From contig NZ_CP076361.1 in NCBI RefSeq assembly GCF_018798885.1, positions 124,001 through 188,000 of the forward strand: DNA of 64,000 nt. The letters run 5' to 3'. The position numbers and the translations under genes are program-made. The notes below the pieces were generated by a model, which was given only the letters and a program-made list of their open reading frames with translations, was not told the origin of the DNA and searched no databases. Position 1 is the first letter of the stretch. The number at the start of each line of letters is the position of its first letter. Positions 45,121 to 53,350 of this stretch are shown here, in pieces. Origin of the DNA: Gemmobacter fulvus. GTDB taxonomy: Bacteria > Pseudomonadota > Alphaproteobacteria > Rhodobacterales > Rhodobacteraceae.

Positions 45121-45148
45121 ACAGGCACCTGTTACCCCGCAAGGCGGG
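45121..45148 (-). other. Two adjacent hairpins in the leader of the P-loop/metA operon
   Basis: On the minus strand CCCGC-CTT-GCGGG (45148-45136) is followed by ACAGG-TG-CCTGT (45132-45121), 24-50 nt before the start at 45097. It resembles a structured leader, but I do not recognise the SAM-II, SAM/SAH or other methionine riboswitch consensus in it. Confidence 0.4.
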
Positions 45149-45183
45149 CAAGTTCACGCACAAAATATACGCCGTCGCCATGC

Positions 45184-45208
45184 AAAAGGCCCCGCCTGGG
45201 CGGGGCCT
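45184..45208 (-). terminator. Intrinsic terminator of the FadL-like gene
   Basis: AGGCCCCGCC (45187-45196) and GGCGGGGCCT (45199-45208) form a perfect 10-bp inverted repeat around TG. On the minus strand it is followed by TTTT (45187-45184), 20 bp after the porin stop. Confidence 0.8.
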
Positions 45209-45227
45209 GTGCAGCATTTGGTTTGGA

Positions 45228-46403
45228 TCAGAAGGTGAAGCCGACCTTGACGCCGACCGCCACGGCGCTGTTGCCGGTAAAATCGGCGCGTTCGGTATCG
45301 GGCGTGCCGGTTTCGGGCGTGGCATTGCCCAGCTTCAGATAGCGGATGCCGGTCGTGACCTTCATGTTGCCCTGCGTATAGACCGCCGCCAGACCGATAC
45401 CGCGATAGCCATCAGTCGGTGCCAGCGGCGAGACCAGCTTGCCGGTGCCCGGCTCATAGGTCAGGAAGGCCGAGCCGGACCAGTTTTCATTGAACTTGCG
45501 GCCCACACCCAGCGTATAGGTGGTGGTATCCTCAAGATCGGTCAGGCTGCCCACCGTCGGGCCAAAGAAGGCATCCGGTGCGATACGAAAATCGCTCCAG
45601 TCCACCCAGCGGATCGAGCCGAACACCAGAGTGTCCTTGGCGACGCCGGTCTGAAAATCAAGATTGACGGCCTGCGGCGTATCCACATTGGTAAAGGTGT
45701 CGATGGTGGCCACCCCAAGCTGTGCGGCAGCGCCACCGGGCAGGGTTTCAACCGTATCGAACTTGTGGCGGACCTTGGAGAAATAGGTCAGTGCCACGCG
45801 CATGGCGATTTCGGGCTTTTCATAGGCAACACCCAGAACATAGCCAGTGCCCCAGTCTTCGGCCAGATCGGCCTCATAGCCATTGACGGAACGATAGCTG
45901 TCCGGGTTCGCCGGATCGAACGGCAGCCCGTAGGCCAGCCCCTTCAGCCCCACCTTGCCCGAGGCCTTGGAGGCGCGAAGGCCGCCATGCACCGAGAAGT
46001 TTTCGTTGAACTGGTAACGCAGCAGGGCGGTCAGGCCCGCGCTTTCCACATCGGCATAGGTGCCGCCCAAGGCGGGCGAGGTCGGCGCATAGAGGATGTC
46101 CGCGCCGTAAGCCTGATCATAGATCACCGCCGCAGAGAGCTGGTCGGAGAACTGGTATTTCAGCGCAAGGCCCGGCAGATTGTGATCCCCGGCTACTTCG
46201 CCACTGGGCGAGCCTGCCGGAATCGGGCCAATCGCGCGATCCACACCCGAGACGGACGGGTTGATGCGGCCATAGCTCAATTCGACATAATTGCCCTTCT
46301 CGAACAGGATGCCGATGGGTTGGCCGGATCGGTCAATACCGCCTGCCTGCGCGGTACCGGCCATCGCGGCCAGCACACCGCAAAGCGCTGTGAGCTGTTT
46401 CAT
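45228..46403 (-). CDS. FadL/OmpP1-type outer-membrane transport protein
   Basis: A 391-residue outer-membrane beta-barrel. Residues 1-20 are a signal peptide ending G-T-A-Q-A-G-G. Alternating hydrophobic beta-strand patterns run throughout, with F-N-E-N-W-S-G-S-A-F-L-T-Y-E near the C-terminal third and a terminal phenylalanine (G-V-K-V-G-F-T-F), the outer-membrane insertion signal. FadL proteins import hydrophobic compounds such as fatty acids. ATG 46403 is used; 46412 would add three residues. A 14-bp direct repeat sits in its leader. Confidence 0.85.
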   Translation of the reverse strand: MKQLTALCGVLAAMAGTAQAGGIDRSGQPIGILFEKGNYVELSYGRINPSVSGVDRAIGPIPAGSPSGEVAGDHNLPGLALKYQFSDQLSAAVIYDQAYGADILYAPTSPALGGTYADVESAGLTALLRYQFNENFSVHGGLRASKASGKVGLKGLAYGLPFDPANPDSYRSVNGYEADLAEDWGTGYVLGVAYEKPEIAMRVALTYFSKVRHKFDTVETLPGGAAAQLGVATIDTFTNVDTPQAVNLDFQTGVAKDTLVFGSIRWVDWSDFRIAPDAFFGPTVGSLTDLEDTTTYTLGVGRKFNENWSGSAFLTYEPGTGKLVSPLAPTDGYRGIGLAAVYTQGNMKVTTGIRYLKLGNATPETGTPDTERADFTGNSAVAVGVKVGFTF

Positions 46404-46429
46404 GTTCTCCATCCCCGTAAAATCAGTCC

Positions 46430-46458
46430 GTCATCATCCGGTTTGTCATCATCCGGTT
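46430..46458 (-). repeat. Short direct repeat upstream of the FadL-like gene
   Basis: GTCATCATCCGGTT occurs at 46430-46443 and again at 46445-46458, a 15-bp period, 27 bp before the porin start. It could be a regulator site or replication slippage. Confidence 0.45.
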
Positions 46459-46546
46459 AATGAAACCCTAAGCGCGACATTTTGCCTCGGTCAATCCCCG
46501 CTCCCGGCATGACGCCGCGTCAGGGTTTTGTGACGCTACGACGGTC

Positions 46547-47428
46547 TTAAACAGCCCGTGCCTGACGGCGGTTTTCGGCCCGGATGTTGAGCCAGTTCGC
46601 GCCGAAAATCACCGCGCCGCCGATCAGCACCCAGATGTCGAGCGGCTCGCCATACAGCACCATGCCGACCAGCGCGATCAGCGGCAGGCGGGCAAAATCA
46701 ATCGGCACCACCACGGTGGTCGAGGCCAGCGACAGGGCGGTGGTCAGGCAGAAATGCGCGATCACCCCGGCAGCGCCGATCAGGATCAGCCAAGGCAGGG
46801 TGGCGGCAGAGGGCAGCGCAATCGCGCCATCCCAGCCGCTTGCGATCAGCCCGAGCCCGGTCTGCATCAGTGTCAGCCAGAACAGGATCGATACGATGCT
46901 TTCGCCCTTGGTCAGGGCCTTGGTCAGGATGATCGACCCGGCAAAACAGATGGCCGAGGCCGCGGCGGCCAGCACACCGGGATGGATCGCGGTGAAATCC
47001 GGGCGGGCGACCAGCATTGCTCCGGCAAAGCCGAGCGCCGCTGCCAGCAGCCGCACCGGCGTCAGCCGCTCGCCCAGAAACAGCGGCGACAGCAGGATCA
47101 CCCAGATCGGCGAGGTGAACTCCAGCGCGAAGACCTGCGCTAAGGGAATGGCGGTCAATGCCCAGAACCACAGGTTCTGCCCCGAGAAATGCACCACATT
47201 GCGCAGCAGGTGCTGCGGCAGCCGGTCGCGCCGCACCTCATGCAACCGCCCGGCTGCCCCCGCGATGACCAGCACCAGACAGAACCCCACGACCGAGCGC
47301 CAGAGCATGATCTCGAATGTGTCATGCACGCCGGCCACTGCGCGGCCGGCAATGGCCATGCCGGTAAAGGACAGGATGGAGCCGATCATCCACAGGGCGG
47401 CGGCAAGCGGGCGATAGGTCTGCGGCAT
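46547..47428 (-). CDS. EamA/DMT-family transporter
   Basis: A 293-residue inner-membrane protein with ten predicted hydrophobic segments arranged as two five-segment EamA repeats, the normal drug/metabolite transporter topology. A-L-E-F-T-S-P-I-W-V-I-L near residue 103 is typical of the first repeat's end. These proteins export amino acids, nucleosides or other metabolites; the substrate is not predictable. It lies downstream of guaA on the same strand, separated by a terminator. Confidence 0.88.
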   Translation of the reverse strand: MPQTYRPLAAALWMIGSILSFTGMAIAGRAVAGVHDTFEIMLWRSVVGFCLVLVIAGAAGRLHEVRRDRLPQHLLRNVVHFSGQNLWFWALTAIPLAQVFALEFTSPIWVILLSPLFLGERLTPVRLLAAALGFAGAMLVARPDFTAIHPGVLAAAASAICFAGSIILTKALTKGESIVSILFWLTLMQTGLGLIASGWDGAIALPSAATLPWLILIGAAGVIAHFCLTTALSLASTTVVVPIDFARLPLIALVGMVLYGEPLDIWVLIGGAVIFGANWLNIRAENRRQARAV

Positions 47429-47501
47429 GGGCGGCTCTTGTTCAGGGCGGATTGCCCAGTCCTGCGGTGGACGGTGCCGATTGTCCAGCCTTGCAAAGCA
47501 A

Positions 47502-47530
47502 AACCCGCCGCAGAAGCTGCGACGGGTTTG
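47502..47530 (-). terminator. Terminator after guaA
   Basis: AAACCCGCCGCAG (47502-47514) pairs with CTGCGACGGGTTT (47518-47530) with one internal mismatch and an AAG loop. On the minus strand it ends in a TTTT run, 24 bp after the guaA stop. Confidence 0.75.
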
Positions 47531-47554
47531 ACCGGCTGTGCCGATGGAAGGCGG

Positions 47555-49129
47555 TTATTCCAGTTCGATGGTGCCCGGGGGTTTCGAGGTCAGGTCATAG
47601 AACACACGGTTCACGCCCTTCACCTCGTTGATGATGCGGGTCATCGTTTCGCCGAGGAATTCATTGGTGAAGGGGTAGGTATCGGCAGTCATGCCATCAA
47701 CCGAGGTCACAGCCCGGATCGCGACCGCATAATCATAGGTGCGGGTATCGCCCATCACGCCCACGGTTTTCATCGGCAGGATCGCTGCGAAAGCCTGCCA
47801 GATTTCGTCATAAAGACCATGTTTGCGGATCTGGTCGATATAGACCGCATCGGCCTGACGCAGGATATCCAGCTTTTCGCGGGTGATCTCGCCGGGGCAG
47901 CGGATCGCAAGGCCGGGGCCGGGGAAGGGATGCCGCCCGATGAAGCTTTGCGGCAGGCCCAACTCGCGGCCCAGCGCGCGCACTTCGTCCTTGAACAATT
48001 CGCGCAGCGGCTCCACCAGCTTCATGTTCATGCGTTCGGGCAGACCGCCGACATTGTGGTGCGACTTGATGGTGACCGACGGGCCGCCACTGAACGACAC
48101 CGATTCGATCACATCGGGATAGAGCGTGCCCTGTGCGAGGAAATCCGCGCCGCCGATGGCCTTGGCGTGTTTCTCGAACACTTCGATGAACAGCCCGCCG
48201 ATGATCTTGCGTTTGGTTTCGGGATCCGACACGCCGTCGAGCTTGCCGAGGAACAGATCGGATTCGTCGGCATGGATCAGCGGCAGATTGTAATGTTCGC
48301 GGAACATGCTGACGACCTGTTCCGATTCGCCCAGCCGCATCAGCCCGTGATCGACATAGACACAGGTCAGCTGCTCGCCGATCGCCTCATGGATCAGCAC
48401 GGCGGCAACCGAACTGTCGACACCGCCGGACAATGCGCAGATCACCCGGCCCGAGCCGACCTGGTCGCGGATCTTGCGGATTGCCTCTTCACGGTAGGCG
48501 CCCATGGTCCAGTCGCCCTTGAACCCGGCCATCCTGACGAAATTCGCGTAAAGCTGTGCGCCTTTCGGGGTGTGATGCACCTCGGGGTGGAACTGCACGG
48601 CATAGAACTGGCGCGCCGGATCGGCGGTGACGGCGAAGGGCGCATTGGGCGAGGTGCCATAGACCTCGAAGCCGGGGGCCAGTTTCGAGACATGGTCGCC
48701 ATGGCTCATCCAGACCTGTTCGGTGCCTTCGGCAAACCAGCCCTCCAGCAACGGCAGACGCGCGGGGGTGGGGGTGACAAAGGCGCGGCCGAATTCTGCG
48801 GTGCCATGACCGCCTTCGACATGGCCGCCCAGGCAATGCATCATCACCTGCTGGCCATAACAGATGCCCAGCACGGGCACGCCCAAGGTGAACACGCCCG
48901 CCGGTGGCATCGGCGCGCCCTCGGTATAGACCGAGGCAGGCCCGCCCGACAGGATCACCGCCTTTGGCGCGAATGCGGCCAGAAAGGCATCGTCCACTTT
49001 GTTGAACGGATGGATTTCACAATAGACATTCAGCTCACGCAGGCGGCGCGCAATCAGCTGCGTCACTTGCGATCCGAAGTCGATGATGAGGAGACGGTCG
49101 TGGGTGTGGGGAATGGCGGCTTGGGTCAT
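47555..49129 (-). CDS. guaA: GMP synthase (glutamine-hydrolysing)
   Basis: A 524-residue enzyme making GMP from XMP. The class-I amidotransferase domain has the catalytic cysteine in G-I-C-Y-G-Q-Q near residue 90 and the triad H-x-E in Q-F-H-P-E-V-H near 176. The ATP pyrophosphatase P-loop is A-L-S-G-G-V-D-S-S near 236, and the C-terminal dimerisation domain ends K-P-P-G-T-I-E-L-E, the family terminus. Length is normal. Confidence 0.97.
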   Translation of the reverse strand: MTQAAIPHTHDRLLIIDFGSQVTQLIARRLRELNVYCEIHPFNKVDDAFLAAFAPKAVILSGGPASVYTEGAPMPPAGVFTLGVPVLGICYGQQVMMHCLGGHVEGGHGTAEFGRAFVTPTPARLPLLEGWFAEGTEQVWMSHGDHVSKLAPGFEVYGTSPNAPFAVTADPARQFYAVQFHPEVHHTPKGAQLYANFVRMAGFKGDWTMGAYREEAIRKIRDQVGSGRVICALSGGVDSSVAAVLIHEAIGEQLTCVYVDHGLMRLGESEQVVSMFREHYNLPLIHADESDLFLGKLDGVSDPETKRKIIGGLFIEVFEKHAKAIGGADFLAQGTLYPDVIESVSFSGGPSVTIKSHHNVGGLPERMNMKLVEPLRELFKDEVRALGRELGLPQSFIGRHPFPGPGLAIRCPGEITREKLDILRQADAVYIDQIRKHGLYDEIWQAFAAILPMKTVGVMGDTRTYDYAVAIRAVTSVDGMTADTYPFTNEFLGETMTRIINEVKGVNRVFYDLTSKPPGTIELE

Positions 49130-49180
49130 GCGCGGGCATTAGCTTTGCGGCACTGAAATCGCAAGCATAAAGCGTGGCAA

Positions 49181-49247
49181 AGGGGGGCTGTCTGCCCCCC
49201 TGCGGCCTGCGGCCTTCCCCCCGAGGATATTTTTGCCAAAGCGAAAG
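49181..49247 (+). repeat. Dispersed intergenic element, copy 3
   Basis: AGGGGGGC (49181-49188) pairs with GCCCCCCT (49194-49201), followed by a TGCGGCC direct repeat and then GAGGATATTTTTGCCAAAGC plus GAAAG. This matches the copies at 711 and 5428. It lies in the divergent gap between guaA and the second MttB-family gene. Confidence 0.65.
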
Positions 49248-49360
49248 CAGCATGTCGTTTTTGCGCCTCAGGTGACGCAATCAGGGTGCGGGGGGGCGAC
49301 CAAAGGCGGCATATAGAAGAAAATATGCAGCACCCGACGGATGCGGGACGGAGGATTTCG

Positions 49361-50902
49361 ATGAGCGATGTGGCAGCAGGGCGCCGGGCGCGCGGGGGCG
49401 GGGCGGCGCGTCGGGCAGAGCGCACGGCGGTCAGTCTGGACACGGCGAAGTTCATCAGCCGCAACATTCCGAATTTCGAGATCCTCAATGACGAGGCGTT
49501 GCAGATCATCGAATGGAACGCGGAGACCGTTCTGGAAGAGATCGGCGTGAATTTCCTCGAGAATCCGGGGGCTTTGGCGCTGTGGAAAGCGGCGGGGGCG
49601 GATGTGCGCGGTGAACGTGTGCATATTCCGCGTGGCCTTGCCCGCAAGCTCTGTGCCACTGCGCCGCGCAGCTTTACCCAGCACGCCCGCAACGCCGAGC
49701 GCAATGTCGAGATCGGCGGACGCAATCTGGTGCTGGCCCCGGTCTATGGCCCGCCCTTCGTGCGGGATCGTGAGGGCGGGCGGCGGTATGCCACCATGGC
49801 CGATTTCAAGAATTTCGTGAAACTGGGCTATATGTCGAAATGGCTGCACCATTCCGGCGGTACGGTGTGCGAGCCGACCGATGTGGCGGTGAACAAACGC
49901 CATCTGGACATGCTGCACGCGCATATGACGCTGAGCGACAAGCCGTTCATGGGATCGGTGACGGAGCCGGTGCGCGCTGCCGATTCGGTCGAAATGTCGA
50001 AGCTGCTGTTCGGGGCGGATTTCGTCGATCAGAACGTGGTGATGACCTCGCTGATCAATATCAACAGCCCGCTGACCTTCGATTCGACGATGATGGGCGC
50101 GCTGGAGGTCTATGCCAGGGCCGGGCAGGCGGCGATCATCTCTCCCTTCATCGTTGGCGGCGCGATGGCGCCGGTGACGGTGGCAGGCACGCTGACGCAG
50201 GTTCTGGCCGAGGTGCTGGCGGGCGTGGCCTATAGCCAGTTGGTGCGGCCCGGGGCGCCGGTGATCTTTGGTGCCTTTGTGACCTCGATCGACATGAACT
50301 CGGGTGCGCCGACCTTTGGCACGCCGGAGGCCGCGCATATCACCTATGGGGCCGGGCAACTGGCGCGGCGGTTGGGGCTGCCGTATCGGTCGGGCGGGTC
50401 GTTCTGCGGCTCCAAGCTGCCGGATGCGCAGGCGGCTTACGAGACGGCGAACAGCCTGAACATGGCGCTGCTGGCGGGCGTGAACTTCATGCTGCATGCC
50501 TGCGGCTGGCTGGAGGGCGGGTTGGTGTCGTCTTACGAGAAATTCGTGATGGACGCCGATCAGCTGGGCACGCTGCACCATCTGGCGCAGGGCGTGATGA
50601 TGGATGAGAACGGTCAGGGCATGGATGCGATCCGCGAGGTCGGCCCCGGTGGTCACTATCTGGGCTGTGCCCATACGCAGGCCAATTTCAAGAGTGCGTT
50701 CTGGCGGTCGGATCTGCTGGATTACAAGCCGTTCGAGACCTGGGATGAGGAAGGCGCGCGCGATACCGAAACACTGGCGGCGGAGCGGGTGAAGAAGATG
50801 CTGGGGGATTACCAGCAACCCGCGCTGGACGAGGGTATCCGCGAGTCACTGGACGATTATGTGGCGCGCAAGAAGGCGGCAGAGCCGGACGCCTTCATCT
50901 GA
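49361..50902 (+). CDS. Second MttB-family methyltransferase-like protein, non-pyrrolysine
   Basis: A 513-residue MttB/COG5598 protein, paralogous to the one at 768. Family segments include S-G-G-T-V-C-E-P-T-D near residue 165, G-S-F-C-G-S-K-L-P-D-A-Q-A-A-Y near 346 and V-G-P-G-G-H-Y-L-G near 426. There is no in-frame TAG. The N-terminus carries the same G-G-x-A-A-R-x-A-E-R arginine-rich motif as the first copy. GGAGG precedes ATG 49361. It is monocistronic, with a strong terminator behind it and no corrinoid protein or dehydrogenase nearby. Different residues around the active-site barrel suggest a different substrate from copy 1. Confidence 0.85.
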   Translation: MSDVAAGRRARGGGAARRAERTAVSLDTAKFISRNIPNFEILNDEALQIIEWNAETVLEEIGVNFLENPGALALWKAAGADVRGERVHIPRGLARKLCATAPRSFTQHARNAERNVEIGGRNLVLAPVYGPPFVRDREGGRRYATMADFKNFVKLGYMSKWLHHSGGTVCEPTDVAVNKRHLDMLHAHMTLSDKPFMGSVTEPVRAADSVEMSKLLFGADFVDQNVVMTSLININSPLTFDSTMMGALEVYARAGQAAIISPFIVGGAMAPVTVAGTLTQVLAEVLAGVAYSQLVRPGAPVIFGAFVTSIDMNSGAPTFGTPEAAHITYGAGQLARRLGLPYRSGGSFCGSKLPDAQAAYETANSLNMALLAGVNFMLHACGWLEGGLVSSYEKFVMDADQLGTLHHLAQGVMMDENGQGMDAIREVGPGGHYLGCAHTQANFKSAFWRSDLLDYKPFETWDEEGARDTETLAAERVKKMLGDYQQPALDEGIRESLDDYVARKKAAEPDAFI

Positions 50903-50921
50903 TTGATTGCGCATTAAAAAC

Positions 50922-50951
50922 AAAGGGCCACGCGATGCGTGGCCCTTTTTT
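50922..50951. terminator. Strong bidirectional intrinsic terminator
   Basis: AAAGGGCCACGC (50922-50933) and GCGTGGCCCTTT (50937-50948) form a perfect 12-bp stem with a GAT loop. T6 follows on the + strand and an A-run precedes it, so it can serve both the MttB-family gene and the convergent DUF6477 gene. Confidence 0.9.
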
Positions 50952-50971
50952 CATGCGGGGCGCGCGGCGGC

Positions 50972-51265
50972 CTAGATCTGCTGGGGCGCGCGCGGCAACA
51001 GGCGCACTTCGGCCATCAGCGCGATCAGCACCTCGATATGACGGTTGAGCGAATAGCTCGCATCGCCGGCTTTGCGGGTTTGCTCCAGCCGTTCTTCTTC
51101 GGACAGCAGGCGCGGCAGGGCTTTTTCGGGGCTGGCCGGGCTGTCGGCGTTCAAGAGGCGCTTCAGGTCGCGGTCGCGGCAATAATCCTCGATGCCAAAT
51201 CGTGCCGCGCGGATCAGCAGGCGGGGGCGGCCCAGGTCGGCAAGCAGGGTGCGGAAATCTGTCAT
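50972..51265 (-). CDS. Small DUF6477-like protein
   Basis: A 97-residue helical protein starting T-D-F-R-T-L-L-A-D-L-G-R-P-R-L-L-I-R-A-A-R-F-G, a pattern I associate with the Rhodobacterales family DUF6477. ATG 51265 has GGGAG upstream and gives this conserved start; the longer frame does not look coding. It is divergent from a DUF6456 gene, and the two share a 208-bp control region with a possible CtrA site. Function unknown. Confidence 0.65.
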   Translation of the reverse strand: MTDFRTLLADLGRPRLLIRAARFGIEDYCRDRDLKRLLNADSPASPEKALPRLLSEEERLEQTRKAGDASYSLNRHIEVLIALMAEVRLLPRAPQQI

Positions 51266-51408
51266 TTCTGGTCTCCCGTTTTCAATGAGCAGACAATGGC
51301 ATGCTGCAACCGGGCGTTGCGTTTCGGGGCGTTTCACCGCGCGATGCGGTCTCTTTTGTTTAGGTATTAGAAACAATTATCGGCCTCGAGCCTGAGTTCA
51401 CGATTTTG

Positions 51409-51423
51409 TTAACGATCAGGTAA
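51409..51423. promoter_or_regulatory. CtrA-like site (TTAA-N7-GTAA)
   Basis: TTAA at 51409-51412 and GTAA at 51420-51423 are separated by seven bases, one mismatch from the CtrA consensus TTAA-N7-TTAA. It lies 51 bp upstream of the DUF6456 gene in a divergent promoter region. Confidence 0.4.
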
Positions 51424-51473
51424 CCAAAGCCACCCACGGTTGCATTTGTCCAAATCAGGGCAGGTGGCCGGGG

Positions 51474-52622
51474 ATGGCCGCAGGAAACGAGACGATGGAA
51501 CCGAACCTGAGTGCAGATTTCACGCTGCCTGCATGGCTCCCAGATGCCGTGCGGCTGTATCTCGACCATACCGAGGAGGGGCTGTCGCTGCGCCAGTTGG
51601 CACGGCGGGAAGGCGTTGCCGCCTCGACCGTGATGCGACAGGTGCGCCGCTATGAAGCCCGCCGCGACGATCCGCTGGTGGACGAGGCTCTGGCCGCGCT
51701 GGCGCGGGCGAATGTGCAAGGTTCGGTCTGCCCGGCTGATCCCCAGATGAAGGACATCCCCGACATGACACTGCCGCTGCGCCCCACCCCCATTGCCTTG
51801 GACGAGGCGGGCATCGCCCGCGAAGGCCGCCGCATCCTGCGCCGCATGGCCGAGCCGGGGGCGGTGATGGCGATTGCCCCCGATATGGAAAAGGCCGCCG
51901 TGCTGCGCGAGGCCGCCGATGGCCGCATGGTGCAGACCGCAGTGCTGGAGCGGGCGGTGGCACAGGCATTCGCGCTGAAGGACTGGATTGCCTGCCGCAA
52001 ACAGGGGCGGCTGACCACCTATGACATCACGCAGACCGGGCGTGCCGCCCTGAAGCGCATGGTCGAGGAGGAGGACCGCCGCCGCATGGGCCATCCTGGC
52101 ATGGCCGAGGCCGCTGCCAGCTTCACCGCGCCGAAACAGGTCTGGTGTGGGGCCGAGGAGGACGGGGCGCGGCGGCTGCGCTGCACGGTTGCGGAAAGCC
52201 CGGTGGCCGTTCTGGCGCGGCGGCGCGACAAGGACGGGCGGGTGTTTCTGGAGCCGGATCTGGTGACGGCGGCGGAACGGCTGCGCGAGGATTTTGAACT
52301 GGCGCAAATGGGGCCGCGCATGGCGCAGAACTGGGATCGCATCGCGACCGGGCTCGACATGGTCCTGCCGCGTGGCGAGAGCGGGCCGGTGGGGGCACCG
52401 GCCATCGCGCGCGAGCGGGTGGCGCTGGCGCTGCGTGATCTTGGCCCTGGTCTGGGGGATGTGGCGCTGCGCGTGTGCTGCTTTCTGGAAGGGCTGGAGG
52501 TGGCAGAGCGGCGCATGGGCTGGGCCGCCCGCTCGGGCAAGATCGTGCTGCGCATCGCCTTGCAGCGCCTGCGCCGCCACTACGATGAAACCTATGGGCG
52601 CTCCGGCCCGCTGATCGGTTAG
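51474..52622 (+). CDS. DUF6456 helix-turn-helix protein
   Basis: A 382-residue protein. Residues about 30-60 form a helix-turn-helix (G-L-S-L-R-Q-L-A-R-R-E-G-V-A-A-S-T-V-M-R-Q). The C-terminal part (about 220-380) has the layout I associate with DUF6456: A-A-E-R-L-R-E-D-F-E-L-A-Q-M near 265 and a final V-L-R-I-A-L-Q-R-L-R-R-H-Y block. It is probably a DNA-binding regulator. ATG 51474 is listed; ATG 51495 is an alternative. Neighbouring DUF6477 and the CtrA-like site suggest cell-cycle-type control, which is inference. Confidence 0.72.
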   Translation: MAAGNETMEPNLSADFTLPAWLPDAVRLYLDHTEEGLSLRQLARREGVAASTVMRQVRRYEARRDDPLVDEALAALARANVQGSVCPADPQMKDIPDMTLPLRPTPIALDEAGIAREGRRILRRMAEPGAVMAIAPDMEKAAVLREAADGRMVQTAVLERAVAQAFALKDWIACRKQGRLTTYDITQTGRAALKRMVEEEDRRRMGHPGMAEAAASFTAPKQVWCGAEEDGARRLRCTVAESPVAVLARRRDKDGRVFLEPDLVTAAERLREDFELAQMGPRMAQNWDRIATGLDMVLPRGESGPVGAPAIARERVALALRDLGPGLGDVALRVCCFLEGLEVAERRMGWAARSGKIVLRIALQRLRRHYDETYGRSGPLIG

Positions 52623-52629
52623 GGCCGGG

Positions 52630-53199
52630 TCAGGCGGGCAGGGCGCTGATCAGCAAACCAACCGACAGCGCCCCCAGCCAGACAGCGGCACTGCGCCGGA
52701 TCAGCGGGGCCGCCCGGTTGGCCGGGCAATCCGGCCCGCCGGACAGGCAGGCCCCGATGGCGGCCCACAGCGCGGCGACGCCGATCACCAGCAGCGCAAA
52801 CAGCAGCACGCGCGGCAGCAAGGGCGCACCGGGCAGCAGCACCAGCCCGATGATCAGCGCCTTGGGATTCAGCAATGTCGTCATGAACACCTGCTGCCCC
52901 GAGGTTTGCACCGCGGCCCCCGGTTTGGGCAGCCGCCACAGCCTGACCGCCAGCACCAGCACCCAGAGCGCTGCCGCCGCCGTGATCAGCGGCTTCAGCA
53001 CCGGCAACAGCGGCAAGATCACAGCCCCGCCCAACACAAGCGGCAGGGTCACGGCCAGATAGGCGGCCAGCTCATAGGGAATGAGCCACAGCGCCCCGCG
53101 CCAGCCGCGCTCGGTTCCGGCCACCGCCAGCAGCGTATTGGTCGGGCCCGGTGTCAACAGCAGGGCCAGCAGGGCGAACAAAAGCGCGGTCATTCTCAT
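52630..53199 (-). CDS. LysE/RhtB-family exporter
   Basis: A 189-residue membrane protein with about five to six hydrophobic segments. The family motif L-L-T-P-G-P-T-N-T-L-L near residue 16 and a T-T-L-L-N-P-K-A-L-I segment near residue 105 identify LysE/RhtB exporters of amino acids or small metabolites. ATG 53199 has AAGGA 9 nt upstream, better than ATG 53208. The promoter side carries two tandem hairpin repeats and an FNR-type box, so it may respond to oxygen. Confidence 0.82.
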   Translation of the reverse strand: MRMTALLFALLALLLTPGPTNTLLAVAGTERGWRGALWLIPYELAAYLAVTLPLVLGGAVILPLLPVLKPLITAAAALWVLVLAVRLWRLPKPGAAVQTSGQQVFMTTLLNPKALIIGLVLLPGAPLLPRVLLFALLVIGVAALWAAIGACLSGGPDCPANRAAPLIRRSAAVWLGALSVGLLISALPA

Positions 53200-53208
53200 C
53201 GGCACCAT

Positions 53209-53288
53209 CCTTGCGGCGACGCTATCGCCACAAACCGTGGCGCAGGCCCCTTGCGGCGAAGCTATCGCCGCAAACCGTGGCGCAGGCT
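53209..53288 (-). repeat. Tandem pair of 40-bp hairpin-forming repeats
   Basis: Unit 1 (53209-53248) and unit 2 (53249-53288) differ at three of 40 positions. Each carries an internal hairpin: in unit 2 TTGCGGCGA and TCGCCGCAA are perfect 9-bp arms; in unit 1 one base differs. They lie between an FNR-like box and the LysE gene, within its presumed leader. Confidence 0.8.
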
Positions 53289-53302
53289 TTGACCTTGATC
53301 AA
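53289..53302 (-). promoter_or_regulatory. FNR/FnrL-type box
   Basis: TTGACCTTGATCAA matches the FNR-family consensus TTGAT-N4-ATCAA with one change in the first half-site. It abuts the tandem repeat and lies 90 bp upstream of the LysE gene start, and behind the terminator of the peroxiredoxin gene. Confidence 0.55.
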
Positions 53303-53318
53303 TGCGACAAAAGGAAAA

Positions 53319-53340
53319 GGCGCGCTGTTCCCCGCGCGCC
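53319..53340 (-). terminator. Hairpin after the peroxiredoxin gene
   Basis: GGCGCGC (53319-53325) and GCGCGCC (53334-53340) form a 7-bp stem, 10 bp beyond the stop at 53351. CCTTTTCCTTTTG follows on the minus strand. Confidence 0.6.
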
Positions 53341-53350
53341 CGGTCACAGA

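Noticed and set aside
45098-45180. SAM-II or SAM/SAH riboswitch before the metA operon
   Set aside because: Hairpins exist but the conserved pseudoknot and core sequences of those riboswitches could not be found.
53209-53288. CRISPR-like repeat
   Set aside because: Only two directly adjacent units without spacers; it is a tandem hairpin repeat.
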